Source: Sporosarcina oncorhynchi
Lineage (GTDB): Bacteria > Bacillota > Bacilli > Bacillales_A > Planococcaceae
Direction: 5' to 3'
Assembly (NCBI RefSeq): GCF_033304615.1
Contig: NZ_CP129118.1
Location: 2,352,001 to 2,416,000, forward strand
Length of the DNA: 64,000 nucleotides
This document shows, in pieces, positions 38,541 to 48,701 of this stretch; position 1 is the first letter of the stretch, and the number at the start of each line of letters is the position of its first letter. Both the position numbers and the translations under genes were made by a program. The notes beneath the pieces are model-generated. The model ran no database searches, was not told where the DNA came from, and saw only the letters and a list, made by a program, of their open reading frames with translations.

Positions 38541-41405
38541 TCAATGCTCCGCCTTGTCGATCTTATCTTTCATCCGTTGCCGGTCACGTTCTAAGATTGG
38601 CTTCAGATAATAGCCTGTATAGGATTTTTTAGACGTGGCCACCTTTTCAGGTGTTCCTGTTGCAATGATCTGCCCGCCCTTATCACCGCCTTCAGGTCCG
38701 AGATCGATAATATGATCGACCGTTTTAATGACGTCCAGATTATGTTCGATGACAAGAACCGTGTTGCCCGAATCGACAAGACGCTGCAATACTTCTAGAA
38801 GTTTTTCAATGTCATGGACGTGTAATCCGGTCGTCGGTTCGTCCAATATATAAAACGACTTACCGTTTGACCGCTTATGCAATTCAGATGCCAGTTTCAC
38901 CCGCTGTGCTTCTCCGCCTGATAAAGTGGTCGCCGGCTGTCCAAGTTGGATATATCCGAGACCTACATCAACGATTGTTTGAAGCTTCCGACTGATTTTC
39001 GGGATGTTTTCAAAGAACACCAATGCATCTTCCACTGTCATCGAAAGGACATCTGCAATATTCTTCCCTTTATAGGTCACTTCCAATGTTTCACGGTTAT
39101 ACCGTTTTCCGTGACAAACTTCACACGGCACATAAACATCCGGCAAGAAGTGCATTTCAATTTTGATAATTCCATCACCATGGCACGCCTCACATCTTCC
39201 ACCTTTGACATTGAAACTAAAACGGCCTTTCTTATAGCCGCGCACTTTTGCTTCGTTCGTCATCGCATAGACATCTCTGACGTCATCGAACAAACTTGTA
39301 TATGTTGCAGGGTTGGATCTCGGTGTTCTGCCGATTGGCGACTGATCGATTTCTATCACTTTCTCCAGTTCTTCCAAACCGCTAACAGACTCAAATTGGC
39401 CCGGTTTCTGTTTAGACCGGTTCAACTTTTGCGCGAGTACTTTATAAAGCACTTCATTCACCAGAGTACTTTTCCCCGAACCTGATACACCGGTAACTGC
39501 GATGAATTGCCCCAATGGAAAATCGACGCTGACTTTCTTCAGATTGTTTTCCTGTGCACCTCTGATTGAAATCATACGTCCATCGGATTTCCTGCGTTCA
39601 ATCGGCAGCGGGATGAATTGCTTTCCACTTAAGTATTGCCCCGTCAATGAAGTAGGATCGTTCATCACTTCAGCAGGTGTTCCGGCAGATACGATTTGTC
39701 CCCCGGCAGCGCCTGCCCCAGGCCCGATATCAATTAGATAATCAGCTGCCATCATCGTATCCTCATCATGCTCGACGACAATAAGCGTATTACCGATATC
39801 ACGCATACTTTTCAATGTACCGATGAGTCGGTCGTTATCTCGTTGGTGAAGCCCGATCGATGGCTCATCGAGAATATAAAGGACGCCAGTTAACCGTGAG
39901 CCAATTTGCGTCGCTAGACGGATCCGTTGAGCTTCTCCACCCGACAGTGTTCCTGCCGCTCGTGATAGCGTCAAATAATCGAGTCCAACGTTAATGAGAA
40001 AACCGATACGTTCTCCGATTTCACGCAAAATGAGTTTCGCAATCTGCATATCCTTCTCTGACAGCTCAAGATTTTTAAAGAAACCATCCGCTTCCGTAAT
40101 CGATAAATTGCTCACTTGACCGATATGGACGTCATTCACTTTCACCGCGAGTGACTCCTCTTTCAATCTGTAGCCATCACAGCTAGGGCATGGACGCGTT
40201 CCCATATACTTTTCCATCTGTTCTCGAATATAATCCGATGATGTCTCTTTGAAACGACGTTCGACGTTCGAGAGCACACCTTCGAAATAGATATTATTCA
40301 CACGAGTATTTCCAAATTCATTTGTATATTTAAAGTTAATTTTTTCTTCTTTTGATCCGTGAAGAATGATTTTGAGATCCTCATCGGATAATTCACTGAC
40401 AGGGACATTCATCGGAATTTTGAAATGTTTACAGATTGTCTTCAACAATTCCGGATAGTATTGCGAACTTGTTGGAATCCAGGGGACAATTGCTCCATCA
40501 TTCAGTGAAACAGATGAATCAGGAATCACAAGGTCAGGATCGACTTCTAATTTTGTACCGAGTCCATCGCATTCTGGGCAAGCGCCGAATGGACTGTTAA
40601 ATGAAAACATTCTTGGCTCGAGTTCACCGATCGAGAACCCGCATAGTGGACACGCATGATGTTCACTAAACAACAATTCTTCCACTTCCATAACATCGAC
40701 AAGTACTGTCCCGTCAGCTAGCCTTAACGCTGATTCAAGTGAATCACTCAGCCGTGATTCGATTCCTTCCTTCACGACAATACGGTCAATGACTACTTCT
40801 ATTGTGTGCTTCTTGTTTTTGTTCAACTCGATATTGTCGTCGAGGTCAATTACCTCGCCATTTACTCTAACCCTTACATATCCTTGCTTTTTAATATCTT
40901 CCAGCAGTTTGGCATGCGTCCCTTTCCGGCCTGATATGACCGGCGCAAGAATTTGAAGACGTGAACGGTCCGGCAGTTGCATAATGCGATCGACCATTTG
41001 CTCAATCGTTTGCGAAGTAATTTCTGTTCCATGAATCGGACAAATTGGTTTACCGATTCTTGCAAACAAGAGTCGCAAATAATCGGATATCTCCGTGACC
41101 GTTCCGACAGTCGACCTCGGGTTTCGGCTCGTCGTTTTCTGATCGATTGAAATTGCGGGGGACAAGCCTTCAATTACATCCACATCAGGTTTGTCCATCT
41201 GACCAAGAAACTGTCTCGCATAAGCCGATAGCGATTCGACATATCTTCTTTGCCCTTCGGCATAAATCGTATCGAATGCAAGCGAAGATTTACCCGAACC
41301 TGACAACCCTGTCATAACAACAAGCTGGTCACGGGGAATCTTCACATCGATATCTTTCAAATTATGTGCACGCGCTCCTTGAATAACTATTTCTGTGTTT
41401 TTCAT
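38541..41405 (-). CDS. uvrA: Excinuclease ABC subunit A
   Basis: Damage-recognition ATPase of nucleotide excision repair. Two ABC modules are visible: Walker [17 protein letters not shown] (about 30) and [16 protein letters not shown] (about 640), each with LSGGEAQR signatures (about 485 and 825). Zinc-finger cysteines are in ACPLCGFS (about 255) and [10 protein letters not shown] (about 740). The 954-residue length is standard. It follows uvrB by 7 bases and is co-transcribed with it. Confidence 0.99.
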   Translation of the reverse strand: MKNTEIVIQGARAHNLKDIDVKIPRDQLVVMTGLSGSGKSSLAFDTIYAEGQRRYVESLSAYARQFLGQMDKPDVDVIEGLSPAISIDQKTTSRNPRSTVGTVTEISDYLRLLFARIGKPICPIHGTEITSQTIEQMVDRIMQLPDRSRLQILAPVISGRKGTHAKLLEDIKKQGYVRVRVNGEVIDLDDNIELNKNKKHTIEVVIDRIVVKEGIESRLSDSLESALRLADGTVLVDVMEVEELLFSEHHACPLCGFSIGELEPRMFSFNSPFGACPECDGLGTKLEVDPDLVIPDSSVSLNDGAIVPWIPTSSQYYPELLKTICKHFKIPMNVPVSELSDEDLKIILHGSKEEKINFKYTNEFGNTRVNNIYFEGVLSNVERRFKETSSDYIREQMEKYMGTRPCPSCDGYRLKEESLAVKVNDVHIGQVSNLSITEADGFFKNLELSEKDMQIAKLILREIGERIGFLINVGLDYLTLSRAAGTLSGGEAQRIRLATQIGSRLTGVLYILDEPSIGLHQRDNDRLIGTLKSMRDIGNTLIVVEHDEDTMMAADYLIDIGPGAGAAGGQIVSAGTPAEVMNDPTSLTGQYLSGKQFIPLPIERRKSDGRMISIRGAQENNLKKVSVDFPLGQFIAVTGVSGSGKSTLVNEVLYKVLAQKLNRSKQKPGQFESVSGLEELEKVIEIDQSPIGRTPRSNPATYTSLFDDVRDVYAMTNEAKVRGYKKGRFSFNVKGGRCEACHGDGIIKIEMHFLPDVYVPCEVCHGKRYNRETLEVTYKGKNIADVLSMTVEDALVFFENIPKISRKLQTIVDVGLGYIQLGQPATTLSGGEAQRVKLASELHKRSNGKSFYILDEPTTGLHVHDIEKLLEVLQRLVDSGNTVLVIEHNLDVIKTVDHIIDLGPEGGDKGGQIIATGTPEKVATSKKSYTGYYLKPILERDRQRMKDKIDKAEH

Positions 41406-41412
41406 TTTGTTG

Positions 41413-43395
41413 TCACCCTTCAGCCTTCAATTCTAATATCGTATCGCGCAACTGTGCGGCTCTTTCAAAATCGAGTGCTTTAGCAGATGCTTTCATTTCT
41501 TTTTCAAGCGAAATAAGCAGCTTTGTCTTTTCGTCTTTCGATAACTTCTTGCCTTTCGTCACTTTATCGATAATCGACGTGTCATCTTCCACGACTTGTG
41601 TAGCCCGTATGACGTCACGGATTTTCTTCTTAATTGTCGTAGGCGTAATCCCATGCTTTTCATTGTAAGCTTTTTGAATTTCACGGCGTCTGTTTGTTTC
41701 ATCGATCGCCTTTTTCATGGAATCTGTATAGCGATCTGCATACATGATCACTCGACCTTCTGAGTTTCGGGCAGCACGACCGATTGTCTGGATTAATGCT
41801 CGTTCTGAACGCAGGAATCCTTCTTTATCCGCGTCTAGAATCGTCACTAAAGACACTTCTGGAATGTCAATACCTTCTCTGAGCAAGTTGATGCCAACGA
41901 GGACGTCGTATGTCCCAAGCCGTAGCTCACGGATAATTTCAATTCGTTCTAATGTTTTTATTTCTGAATGTAAATAGTTCACTTTGATGCCGATATCTTT
42001 TAAGTAGTCTGTCAGATCTTCTGACATCTTTTTCGTTAATGTGGTTATCAATACCCGTTCGTTACGCTTTGTACGCTCGTTGATTTCACCGATTAAATCG
42101 TCAATCTGCCCTTCGATCGGACGGACTTCGATGATTGGATCGAGTAAACCAGTCGGCCGAATAATCTGTTCAACCATTTCAGGTGTATGCTCGATTTCAT
42201 ATGGACCTGGAGTCGCGGATACATAAATCCCTTGATGGATGAATTCTTCAAACTCTTCGAACCTCAACGGCCTGTTATCCAAAGCAGAAGGTAGACGGAA
42301 ACCATGTTCAACAAGCACATTCTTCCTCGCCTGGTCTCCGTTGTACATACCGCGTATCTGCGGCAAGGTGACATGACTTTCGTCGACAACGAGTAGGAAA
42401 TCATCTGGGAAATAGTCAAGAAGCGTGAAAGGTGTTGCTCCGGGTGGCTGCAATGTTAAGTGCCTGGAGTAGTTTTCAATTCCCGAACAGAAGCCCATTT
42501 CCCGCATCATTTCTAAATCGTAGCGGGTTCGTTGTTCCAATCGCTGTGCTTCGAGCAATTTGTCGTTTTTTCTCAGTACCTTTAGTCGCTCTTCCAATTC
42601 AACTTCAATATTTAAAATTGCCTTCTGCAGTTTTTCATCGCCTGTTACGAAGTGGGAATTAGGATAGATCGCAACATGCGATCGCTCTCCTAATATCTCA
42701 CCTGTCAGCGCGTCAACTTCACGTAACCGATCGATTTCATCTCCGAAAAACTCAATCCGTATACAATTCTCATCTTGTGATGCCGGAAAAATTTCCACAA
42801 CATCCCCTCTAACGCGGAAAGTACCACGTGTGAAGCTAATATCATTTCTGGAGTATTGATTGTCAACGAACTGCCTAAGTAGTTCGTTTCTACCGATTTC
42901 CATACCACTTCGCAAAGAAACAACGTGCTTACCATATTCCTCCGGCGAACCTAACCCGTAGATACATGATACAGATGCAACGATTAGTACATCTTTCCGT
43001 TCGAATAACGAAGAAGTCGCCGAGTGGCGAAGTTTATCGATTTCATCGTTAATCGTCGCGTCTTTCTCAATAAATGTATCCGTGTGCGGTACATACGCTT
43101 CAGGTTGATAGTAATCATAGAAACTGACAAAGTATTCTACTGCGTTATTTGGAAAAAACTCTTTAAACTCACTATATAATTGACCTGCCAACGTCTTGTT
43201 ATGTGCAATGACGAGGGTAGGTTTATTGATTTCCGTCACGACGTTAGAAACAGTGAATGTTTTACCTGTTCCCGTAGCGCCTAATAATGTTTGATGCTTT
43301 TTGCCTTGCTCGATTCCTTCGACAAGCTTTGAAATAGCTGCGGGCTGGTCGCCTAAAGGAACATAAGGAGCTTGCAGTTCGAAATTTTGGACCAT
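41413..43395 (-). CDS. uvrB: Excinuclease ABC subunit B
   Basis: Helicase-like subunit that loads on the lesion and recruits UvrC. Walker A is [13 protein letters not shown], the damage-probing hairpin reads [18 protein letters not shown], the Walker B-like motif is VVDESHVTL, motif V/VI is [14 protein letters not shown] ... TIGRAARN, and the C-terminal UVR helical domain (about 625-658) begins [17 protein letters not shown]. The 660-residue length is normal. A LexA-like box and promoter lie upstream. Confidence 0.99.
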   Translation of the reverse strand: MVQNFELQAPYVPLGDQPAAISKLVEGIEQGKKHQTLLGATGTGKTFTVSNVVTEINKPTLVIAHNKTLAGQLYSEFKEFFPNNAVEYFVSFYDYYQPEAYVPHTDTFIEKDATINDEIDKLRHSATSSLFERKDVLIVASVSCIYGLGSPEEYGKHVVSLRSGMEIGRNELLRQFVDNQYSRNDISFTRGTFRVRGDVVEIFPASQDENCIRIEFFGDEIDRLREVDALTGEILGERSHVAIYPNSHFVTGDEKLQKAILNIEVELEERLKVLRKNDKLLEAQRLEQRTRYDLEMMREMGFCSGIENYSRHLTLQPPGATPFTLLDYFPDDFLLVVDESHVTLPQIRGMYNGDQARKNVLVEHGFRLPSALDNRPLRFEEFEEFIHQGIYVSATPGPYEIEHTPEMVEQIIRPTGLLDPIIEVRPIEGQIDDLIGEINERTKRNERVLITTLTKKMSEDLTDYLKDIGIKVNYLHSEIKTLERIEIIRELRLGTYDVLVGINLLREGIDIPEVSLVTILDADKEGFLRSERALIQTIGRAARNSEGRVIMYADRYTDSMKKAIDETNRRREIQKAYNEKHGITPTTIKKKIRDVIRATQVVEDDTSIIDKVTKGKKLSKDEKTKLLISLEKEMKASAKALDFERAAQLRDTILELKAEG

Positions 43396-43426
43396 AACGG
43401 CGTCCCTCCCAATATGAATTACTTAT

Positions 43427-43477
43427 ATTTTACCATAGACTTTCACAAGTCGAAAGAAATAAGGGAACATGTGTTTT
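43427..43477 (-). promoter_or_regulatory. uvrBA promoter with LexA-like box
   Basis: TAAAAT (43427-43432) and TTTCGA (43450-43455) are 17 bases apart on the minus strand. GGAACATGTGTTTT at 43464-43477 matches the Gram-positive LexA consensus CGAACRNRYGTTYG except at its two outermost positions, and lies just upstream of the -35 box. SOS induction is expected. Confidence 0.65.
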
Positions 43478-43681
43478 AACTTAATTCAGCAACAGCCCCC
43501 CCTCTTTTATTAACTGCGAGTTGAATACCAGAAAAGCCTTTCAATAAGAAGGAGTCCAAACACAGTGCTGATTCAAGTCAAACCTCCGGCGGATTCGATG
43601 AGGAGTTAATGTTACTATGCACAATTGAAAATCCATTCGTAATTTCACCCAGGTGCAATTTACTTACATGAATCCCTAAAA
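43478..43681. other. Intergenic region between uvrB and the IDEAL-domain gene
   Basis: The full gap is about 340 bases (43396-43735). Apart from the uvrB promoter at its left end and a terminator at its right end I see no gene. A rightward run AAGAAGGAG followed by GTG at about 43564 opens only 14 codons (VLIQVKPPADSMRS), which I do not count as a gene. Confidence 0.5.
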
Positions 43682-43727
43682 ATAAAAAACGGGCCTACTC
43701 CGATAGTTTCCTATCGGGAGGCCCGCT
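43682..43727 (-). terminator. Terminator after the IDEAL-domain gene
   Basis: On the minus strand GCGGGCCTCCCGATAG pairs with CTATCGGAGTAGGCCCG and is followed by six T residues. Confidence 0.85.
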
Positions 43728-43735
43728 AAACACTT

Positions 43736-43969
43736 TTAGTTTTCTTCCACTCGTAACAACTCGTCCGTAAACTCTTTAAATGCAGACTCATTCTTTTCAT
43801 CAAGCGCAAGATCGATAAGCGCCAGAAGACGTTTTTTCGTCTGCTCACGATGAATATGGTTCAGGAACAAGTCCATGTAAATGTCATTCAACAGCTTTTC
43901 GGCTTGTAAAGAAGAGCTGTTTTTTCCCACGGCTTTTAAGAACTCGGCATATGAATAATTGTTTTCCAA
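43736..43969 (-). CDS. IDEAL-domain protein (77 aa)
   Basis: A small cytoplasmic protein. TTG 43969 follows AGGGGTGAGGG and gives a 77-residue protein. The C-terminal half contains LIDLALDEKNESAFKEFTDEL, matching the IDEAL domain (named for that residue pattern) found alone or at the C-terminus of Bacillales proteins such as YpiB and ComK-related regulators. The role of the domain is thought to be protein binding. It stands alone between ecsB and uvrB, with its own terminator. Confidence 0.8.
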   Translation of the reverse strand: MENNYSYAEFLKAVGKNSSSLQAEKLLNDIYMDLFLNHIHREQTKKRLLALIDLALDEKNESAFKEFTDELLRVEEN

Positions 43970-44049
43970 TTCCCTCACCCCTGATGCCTTTTTTCCATTA
44001 TACATAATTCAATAGGGAAGTTGCAAGGACTTTCAAGAATATTCTATTT

Positions 44050-45240
44050 TTATTTCTTGTTGGAGAAACGAATTGTCACTTCTGACACAATTAGCACTAC
44101 CGCCGTCACGAGGAGAGGCGTTACAGAGATTCCTATAACAATAACCGCTGCCAAAAATACTGCTGCAGCTTGTACAAGTTGGAACACACGAACGGTTTTA
44201 CGTATAGCCGGTGCTCTTGTATCCATCGCTTCCGGGAATAGATTGTCCATCCTGAAATCATTGCCTGCTTGCAACGCATAAACGAGTTGAATCGACGTCG
44301 CAAACGCTAACGCCCCGCTGAAAATATAAATGACAATCGGAAACGGAATAAGTGTGATGCCTACGACCGATAACACCGTCAACCTTACCCACAGCCAAAA
44401 AATATCGTCCGTTCGAATTAACGTCCTTCTTAACAAATAATACTGGGGTACCGTCTTGCCAAACTTTGCTGACTGCATAAGAAAACCGAGCCAGGCTCGT
44501 CTGCTCACTGAACCTTTCAGATGAGGCACGTCTGTAAAATAATTCGCGAAACGGTAAAATCGCATCATCCGATTCTGTTCCAACATAATGAAATGTTCAT
44601 AAGGAAACGGTTTTTCAGCACTTTTTTTCTTCCAATACAAATAATAGACTACGATGATTACACCAATGATGGGAATAAACAGCGGATTACTTGCAAGCGT
44701 TACATAAACAATTAAGGCACCAAGTAAAAAACGGATAACCCGGTCTTTCCAAACGCCATTGCCGTCATTTGCATGGCGATAATGATAGTCGAGCTCGACA
44801 TACAGCCACTTCACAAGCAGAATGACGATTGCAGTCAAGTAAATCTGCGGTTTTGCAGCAACGTCTGTTGCAGCTAATAAAGGTGCCGCCACGATGAACA
44901 GTAAAAATGGTAGCGGTATCTGAGAAAAGAACGAGTAACGTAACGATCTCGTCAAATATTGTTTGAGTTTCCCTTCCATTGGGAGGAAGAAAACGATATC
45001 CGCAGGCTTCAATAATGTAACTGGAGTTCCAAATGCCAAAGCCACTCCAATTACGAGTGCCGTCAATAGAGCTGAAGGGAAATCAGCCGGCACTTCTTTT
45101 AGCCATTCACTGTATGCATAGCCACCAGCACCGATTGTGAACAGCAGGACAATCGCTAAATGTCCTGTGAAGACAAACTTCATATATTTTTGCAGTTCGG
45201 TCATATAATGCCCGAATCGACTGCCCCAGATTTCACGCAT
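44050..45240 (-). CDS. ecsB: ABC transporter permease EcsB
   Basis: Membrane component of the EcsAB transporter, needed in B. subtilis for normal protein secretion and intramembrane protease (RasP) function. ATG 45240 overlaps the ecsA stop by 8 bases. The 396 residues hold about nine hydrophobic segments with charged loops, beginning MREIWGSRFGHYMTELQKY. No extracellular domain is evident. A third gene, ecsC, present in B. subtilis, is missing here. Confidence 0.93.
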   Translation of the reverse strand: MREIWGSRFGHYMTELQKYMKFVFTGHLAIVLLFTIGAGGYAYSEWLKEVPADFPSALLTALVIGVALAFGTPVTLLKPADIVFFLPMEGKLKQYLTRSLRYSFFSQIPLPFLLFIVAAPLLAATDVAAKPQIYLTAIVILLVKWLYVELDYHYRHANDGNGVWKDRVIRFLLGALIVYVTLASNPLFIPIIGVIIVVYYLYWKKKSAEKPFPYEHFIMLEQNRMMRFYRFANYFTDVPHLKGSVSRRAWLGFLMQSAKFGKTVPQYYLLRRTLIRTDDIFWLWVRLTVLSVVGITLIPFPIVIYIFSGALAFATSIQLVYALQAGNDFRMDNLFPEAMDTRAPAIRKTVRVFQLVQAAAVFLAAVIVIGISVTPLLVTAVVLIVSEVTIRFSNKK

Positions 45241-45982
45241 GCTGTTCATAGTCACGTTCCTCAGTCATCGAAATATACAGCTCGTCCAATGTCGCATCCG
45301 GAAGGTTAAACGCTTTACGCAAGTCATCCATCGTTCCTTGCGCACGCACTCTTCCTTCATGAAGGACAATAATCCGGTCGCAATACTTCTCTGCTGTCGG
45401 CAATACATGTGTAGACATTAGGACAGATGCGCCATTCGCTTTTCTTTCTTCAATCTGTTCGAGCAACGAACGAATCCCGATTGGGTCAAGACCTACAAAA
45501 GGTTCATCGATAATGTATAAGGAAGGCTCCACAAGAAACGCACACATGATCATTACTTTTTGACGCATGCCTTTTGAAAAATGCGATGGAAACCAATTCA
45601 ATCTCTTTTCCATCATAAATTCCTTCAATAAAGCCGCCGATCTTGCTTCGAATATATCCTTGTCCAATCCATAAGCCATCGCTGTAAGCTCCAAATGCTC
45701 CCGCAACGTTAGCTCTTCATATAAAATCGGTGTTTCAGGAATGTAAGAGAATGCCTTCCGATAAGCTTCTGGGTTCTCACTGAAAGTGACACCTTCGATT
45801 TTAATGGTACCTTGATGTGGATTCATCAATCCGATAATATGTTTGATCGTCGTACTTTTTCCCGCTCCATTTAATCCAATCAAACCGACAAGTTCATTTT
45901 GGCCGATTTCAAATGTTAGTCCATGTAATACAGGCTTTCGCGTATAACCACCCGTCACATCGTTCACTTCTAGAATTGCCAT
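45233..45982 (-). CDS. ecsA: ABC transporter ATP-binding protein EcsA
   Basis: ATPase of the Ecs transporter. Walker A is GLNGAGKSTTIKHI (about 38), the signature is FSKGMRQKVMI (about 140), and Walker B is LYIIDEPFVGLDP (about 160). ATG 45982 has GGGGGA five bases upstream, giving 249 residues. It is divergent from hit, the same arrangement as B. subtilis hit/ecsA. Confidence 0.95.
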   Translation of the reverse strand: MAILEVNDVTGGYTRKPVLHGLTFEIGQNELVGLIGLNGAGKSTTIKHIIGLMNPHQGTIKIEGVTFSENPEAYRKAFSYIPETPILYEELTLREHLELTAMAYGLDKDIFEARSAALLKEFMMEKRLNWFPSHFSKGMRQKVMIMCAFLVEPSLYIIDEPFVGLDPIGIRSLLEQIEERKANGASVLMSTHVLPTAEKYCDRIIVLHEGRVRAQGTMDDLRKAFNLPDATLDELYISMTEERDYEQHA

Positions 45983-46136
45983 AGCCATCCCCCATTCATG
46001 TTTCCATTTTACCAAACATTAATCCGAAATGCTTTGTCCAACTTTCATACATTAACTGAAAATATGCTACACTTGCCTTATTAATGAATCAATCGCGTAT
46101 TTCACGGCGATGATCAACTGGAAAGGATGAAGAGAA

Positions 46137-46559
46137 ATGACAGCATGTATCTTTTGTCAAATTATTGAAGGTTCGATTCCAAGCGAGAAAATTTACGAAG
46201 ATGAGCATGTCCTGGCGTTTATGGACGTTATGCCTGTCACAGAAGGTCATGTTTTATTAATCCCGAAAAATCACCGGGAAAATCTTTTTGAAATGACCGA
46301 AGAGGAAGCGAGTCATTTGTTTTCTGTCGCTCCGAAACTTGCAAATGTCTTAAAAGAAACGTTTACTCCCGCAGGATTGAACCTGTTGCAGAACAATGGT
46401 GCCCCTGCAGGCCAGGCGGTATTCCATTTCCATATGCATTTTATCCCGCGTTACGACGAGACGGATGGATTCAGCTCGAATTGGAATCCGAAAGTAGAAC
46501 AATTCCCAAAAGAACGCCTTAAGGAAATGGCTGATCAGCTTCGCGCAAAAATGGGATAA
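46137..46559 (+). CDS. hit: HIT-family protein
   Basis: A 140-residue histidine-triad nucleotide hydrolase or transferase. The N-terminal CIFCQIIEGSIPS and the triad AVFHFHMHFIPRY (catalytic middle histidine) are complete. Such proteins hydrolyse purine nucleoside phosphoramidates or dinucleotides. The ATG follows AAAGGATGAAGAGAA. It is divergent from ecsA. Confidence 0.95.
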   Translation: MTACIFCQIIEGSIPSEKIYEDEHVLAFMDVMPVTEGHVLLIPKNHRENLFEMTEEEASHLFSVAPKLANVLKETFTPAGLNLLQNNGAPAGQAVFHFHMHFIPRYDETDGFSSNWNPKVEQFPKERLKEMADQLRAKMG

Positions 46560-46648
46560 TGTAACGCTTGTAAGTTCTTAAAATCATGTGTATACTTCTA
46601 TTAAGTTTTCGCTGACGATCACGAGGATACGTCAGGAGGACCAAAAAA

Positions 46649-46672
46649 ATGAGCCCAGTTGAGGAGAGATGA
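46649..46672 (+). CDS. Seven-codon leader ORF upstream of trpP
   Basis: ATG 46649 lies nine bases after AGGAGG and encodes MSPVEER, ending at TGA three bases before the trpP start. The trpP ribosome site (GAGGAGA) is inside this ORF, so translation of the leader would unfold or occlude it. There is no tryptophan codon. Whether it is translated is untested. Confidence 0.45.
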   Translation: MSPVEER

Positions 46673-46675
46673 GAA

Positions 46676-47200
46676 ATGAATACGAAAAATCTTATGTTGA
46701 TGGCATTGTTAGTATCCATCGGCGCAGCGTTGTATTTAGTAATTCCAGGTTATGGTGAAGGCATGAAGCCAGACTTCATGTTGACGATGATGTTCATCGG
46801 GATCTTTTTATTCCCCGATGTGCGCAGTGTATTTTTGCTTGGTGTGACGACAGGTGTGTTATCCGGAATTTTCACAAGTTTCCCCGGTGGCTTCATACCG
46901 AATATCGTCGACAAGTTCATCACAGCATTCGTCGTTTTTGCAGTGATTTTGCTGCTAAAGAAAACAACACAACATCTAGCTGTCTCCACAATCGTCACTT
47001 GCCTAGGAACTGTATTGTCAGGAACGATATTCCTGTCCATTGCGATTTATGTAATTGGTGCAAATATCCCGTTCAGTCTACTATTCGTCACTGTCGTTTT
47101 ACCGGCGGTTGTTATGAACGGCATAGCATTCTTTATCATCTATCCGGTCGTCATCGGATTGTTGAAGAGAACTTCATTCGAAACTGCATTATCAAATTAA
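46676..47200 (+). CDS. trpP: Tryptophan transporter TrpP (YhaG)
   Basis: A 174-residue membrane protein with five to six hydrophobic segments. It begins NTKNLMLMALLVSIGAALYL and carries GMKPDFMLTMMFIGIFLF, FPGGFIPNIVDKFITA and the C-terminal VVLPAVVMNGIAFF, matching the TrpP family of tryptophan uptake proteins. In B. subtilis its mRNA is bound by TRAP over GAG/UAG repeats; here GAG triplets lie at 46651, 46661, 46666 and 46671 around the ribosome site. Terminator follows at 47209. Confidence 0.88.
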   Translation: MNTKNLMLMALLVSIGAALYLVIPGYGEGMKPDFMLTMMFIGIFLFPDVRSVFLLGVTTGVLSGIFTSFPGGFIPNIVDKFITAFVVFAVILLLKKTTQHLAVSTIVTCLGTVLSGTIFLSIAIYVIGANIPFSLLFVTVVLPAVVMNGIAFFIIYPVVIGLLKRTSFETALSN

Positions 47201-47208
47201 CTTTCAAA

Positions 47209-47240
47209 AGCTTCACTCACAATGAGTGAAGCTTTTTTCA
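47209..47240 (+). terminator. trpP terminator
   Basis: AAGCTTCACTC pairs perfectly with GAGTGAAGCTT around a 5-base loop, followed by six T residues. Confidence 0.9.
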
Positions 47241-47316
47241 TTTGCCCAGAACGTGTTGCCATGTTTTAATTAAACTATGTAAAGGAATACTATTGAAAAT
47301 GAAAGGAGTGTCTTCT

Positions 47317-47679
47317 ATGAAAGCATCAAACTTTGTTTTCGGACTTATTACAGGATCCGTCACCGCGGCTGTCACAGTCCTATTTTCAACTCCTCAATCA
47401 GGGCGTGAAATACGCTCTTCTGTCAAGTCAGCTTCAACGGACTTGAAGTATAAAATGAACGATGTTAAAGGGAAAATTGCAGAACTGAAAGATTCCATTA
47501 CTCATATGTCAAAAGAAGCGAGAGAAATTGTCCCTGAAGCAATCGAAGATGTTAAAGGCTCTATTGAACAATGGAAACTCTCTACTGAAAAGAACAAAGA
47601 ACGACTTGAAAAAGAGATTTCCGCAATCCAAAACTCTCTTGCAGAGCTCGAACAGTCAATCGCCGCACAACAAAAGTAA
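47317..47679 (+). CDS. yhaH: YtxH-domain protein (YhaH)
   Basis: A 120-residue protein starting at ATG 47317 after AAAGGAG. It opens with an N-terminal hydrophobic segment with Gly/Thr (NFVFGLITGSVTAAVTVLFSTPQSG), the YtxH pattern, followed by a long amphipathic helical region (about 30-118). General-stress proteins of this kind are common in Bacillales. It lies between trpP and scoC, as yhaH does in B. subtilis. Confidence 0.9.
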   Translation: MKASNFVFGLITGSVTAAVTVLFSTPQSGREIRSSVKSASTDLKYKMNDVKGKIAELKDSITHMSKEAREIVPEAIEDVKGSIEQWKLSTEKNKERLEKEISAIQNSLAELEQSIAAQQK

Positions 47680-47697
47680 ATAACGGATAAATGCTTG

Positions 47698-47726
47698 GCG
47701 GAGGATAATTATATCCTCCGCTTTTT
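47698..47726 (+). terminator. yhaH terminator
   Basis: GCGGAGGATA pairs with TATCCTCCGC around a short AT loop, followed by five T residues. Confidence 0.9.
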
Positions 47727-47770
47727 GTGTTAGTGGAACTTAGTTGGAGTTGTGTGTGTGACTGCCGTTG

Positions 47771-47875
47771 GTTTATGGGCGTGCGCGGACTGTTTACGAG
47801 CGCGGCGAGGGCGTTTACGGGCGCACCACGACTGTTTACGGGCGCAAGTGGATTGTTTACGGGCGCACACGCCTC
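47771..47875. repeat. Five-unit 21-bp tandem repeat
   Basis: Units begin at 47771, 47792, 47813, 47834 and 47855 with GTTTAYGGGCGY or GTTTACGAGCGC; the second half of each unit varies. The exact 21-base period could be read as seven codons (VYGRxxx) in one frame. The ORFs through it lack a convincing ribosome site and run into AT-rich sequence, so I treat it as non-coding. It sits in the ~370-base gap between yhaH and scoC, which holds nothing else apart from the yhaH terminator and the scoC leader. Confidence 0.85.
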
Positions 47876-48048
47876 ACCTATTTCCCAGCAATCTCAACGC
47901 ATTCGAATTCCCCCACGCTAAGAACGCAAAAGGCTATCAATTTCTCATTTTCGTTCTGAATATAATATTTTTGCAATTCCAACTTTTTTATTTGAAACTT
48001 TCCTGCTATAATTAAAAAGACTAACTATTTGATTTTTGGAGGTATACA

Positions 48049-48642
48049 ATGACTGAGCAAAAGTTCTCCCCAAAAGAAGCAATGATCTATAGCCAACGCC
48101 TTGCGCAAATGTCGAAGGCGTTATGGAAAGCGGTTGAAAAGGATTGGCAGCAATGGATAAAACCTTATGATTTGAATATTAATGAGCATCATATTTTATG
48201 GATTGCCTACCACCTGCAAGGTGCAACAATTTCGGACGTTGCTAAATTTGGTGTCATGCATGTCTCTACCGCTTTCAACTTTTCCAAAAAGCTTGAAGAG
48301 CGAGGTTATTTGAGCTTCTTTAAAAAAGAAGACGACCGCCGCAACACATATGTCTCTGTGACAGAAGAAGGCCGCTTGTTATTGGAAGATATGAATGAGA
48401 ACTACTATGATTCCAGTCATGGCATCCTCGAAGGCTCACTCCCCATTAAAGGAATCTATGGAAAGTTTCCGGAGTTTCTGGAAGTGATGTCGGTCATACG
48501 TAATATTTATGGAGAGGATTTCATGGAGATTTTCGAACGAGGCTTCCAAAGTATAGATACAACATTTGTTGAGAAGGATAGTGAATCCGACGTAACCAAT
48601 AGAAAAAACACGATTGAACTTCAACCTGCCGAAGAAAAATAA
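48049..48642 (+). CDS. scoC: MarR-family transition-state regulator ScoC (Hpr)
   Basis: A 197-residue winged-helix repressor of extracellular proteases and sporulation genes in B. subtilis. The family-specific N-terminus [21 protein letters not shown] is followed by the MarR-type helix-turn-helix (about 55-110, with [20 protein letters not shown] and the wing [11 protein letters not shown]). The ATG follows GGAGG by six bases; a TATAAT lies near 48006. Neighbouring prsA and ecsAB share its theme of protein secretion. Confidence 0.95.
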   Translation: MTEQKFSPKEAMIYSQRLAQMSKALWKAVEKDWQQWIKPYDLNINEHHILWIAYHLQGATISDVAKFGVMHVSTAFNFSKKLEERGYLSFFKKEDDRRNTYVSVTEEGRLLLEDMNENYYDSSHGILEGSLPIKGIYGKFPEFLEVMSVIRNIYGEDFMEIFERGFQSIDTTFVEKDSESDVTNRKNTIELQPAEEK

Positions 48643-48701
48643 TGTCATTTCGGTATGTAGTTTGATATGATACAAATAAGCGTTAAAGAGGAGGAATGGA
48701 T

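Noticed and set aside
43560..43610. Short rightward peptide VLIQVKPPADSMRS after AAGAAGGAG
   Set aside because: Only 14 codons, no recognisable family and no terminator; probably chance.
46600..46676. T-box or classical tryptophan attenuator upstream of trpP
   Set aside because: No Trp codons in the leader, no T-box sequence and no terminator/antiterminator pair seen.
47771..47875. CRISPR array
   Set aside because: Units are 21 bp with a 12-base constant part and 9-base variable part, far too short for repeats and spacers, and no cas gene is nearby.
47727..48015. Three short ORFs through the 21-bp repeat (VYGRxxx repeats)
   Set aside because: All three frames are open because the period is a multiple of three; no ribosome site, and the frames run on into AT-rich non-repeat DNA.
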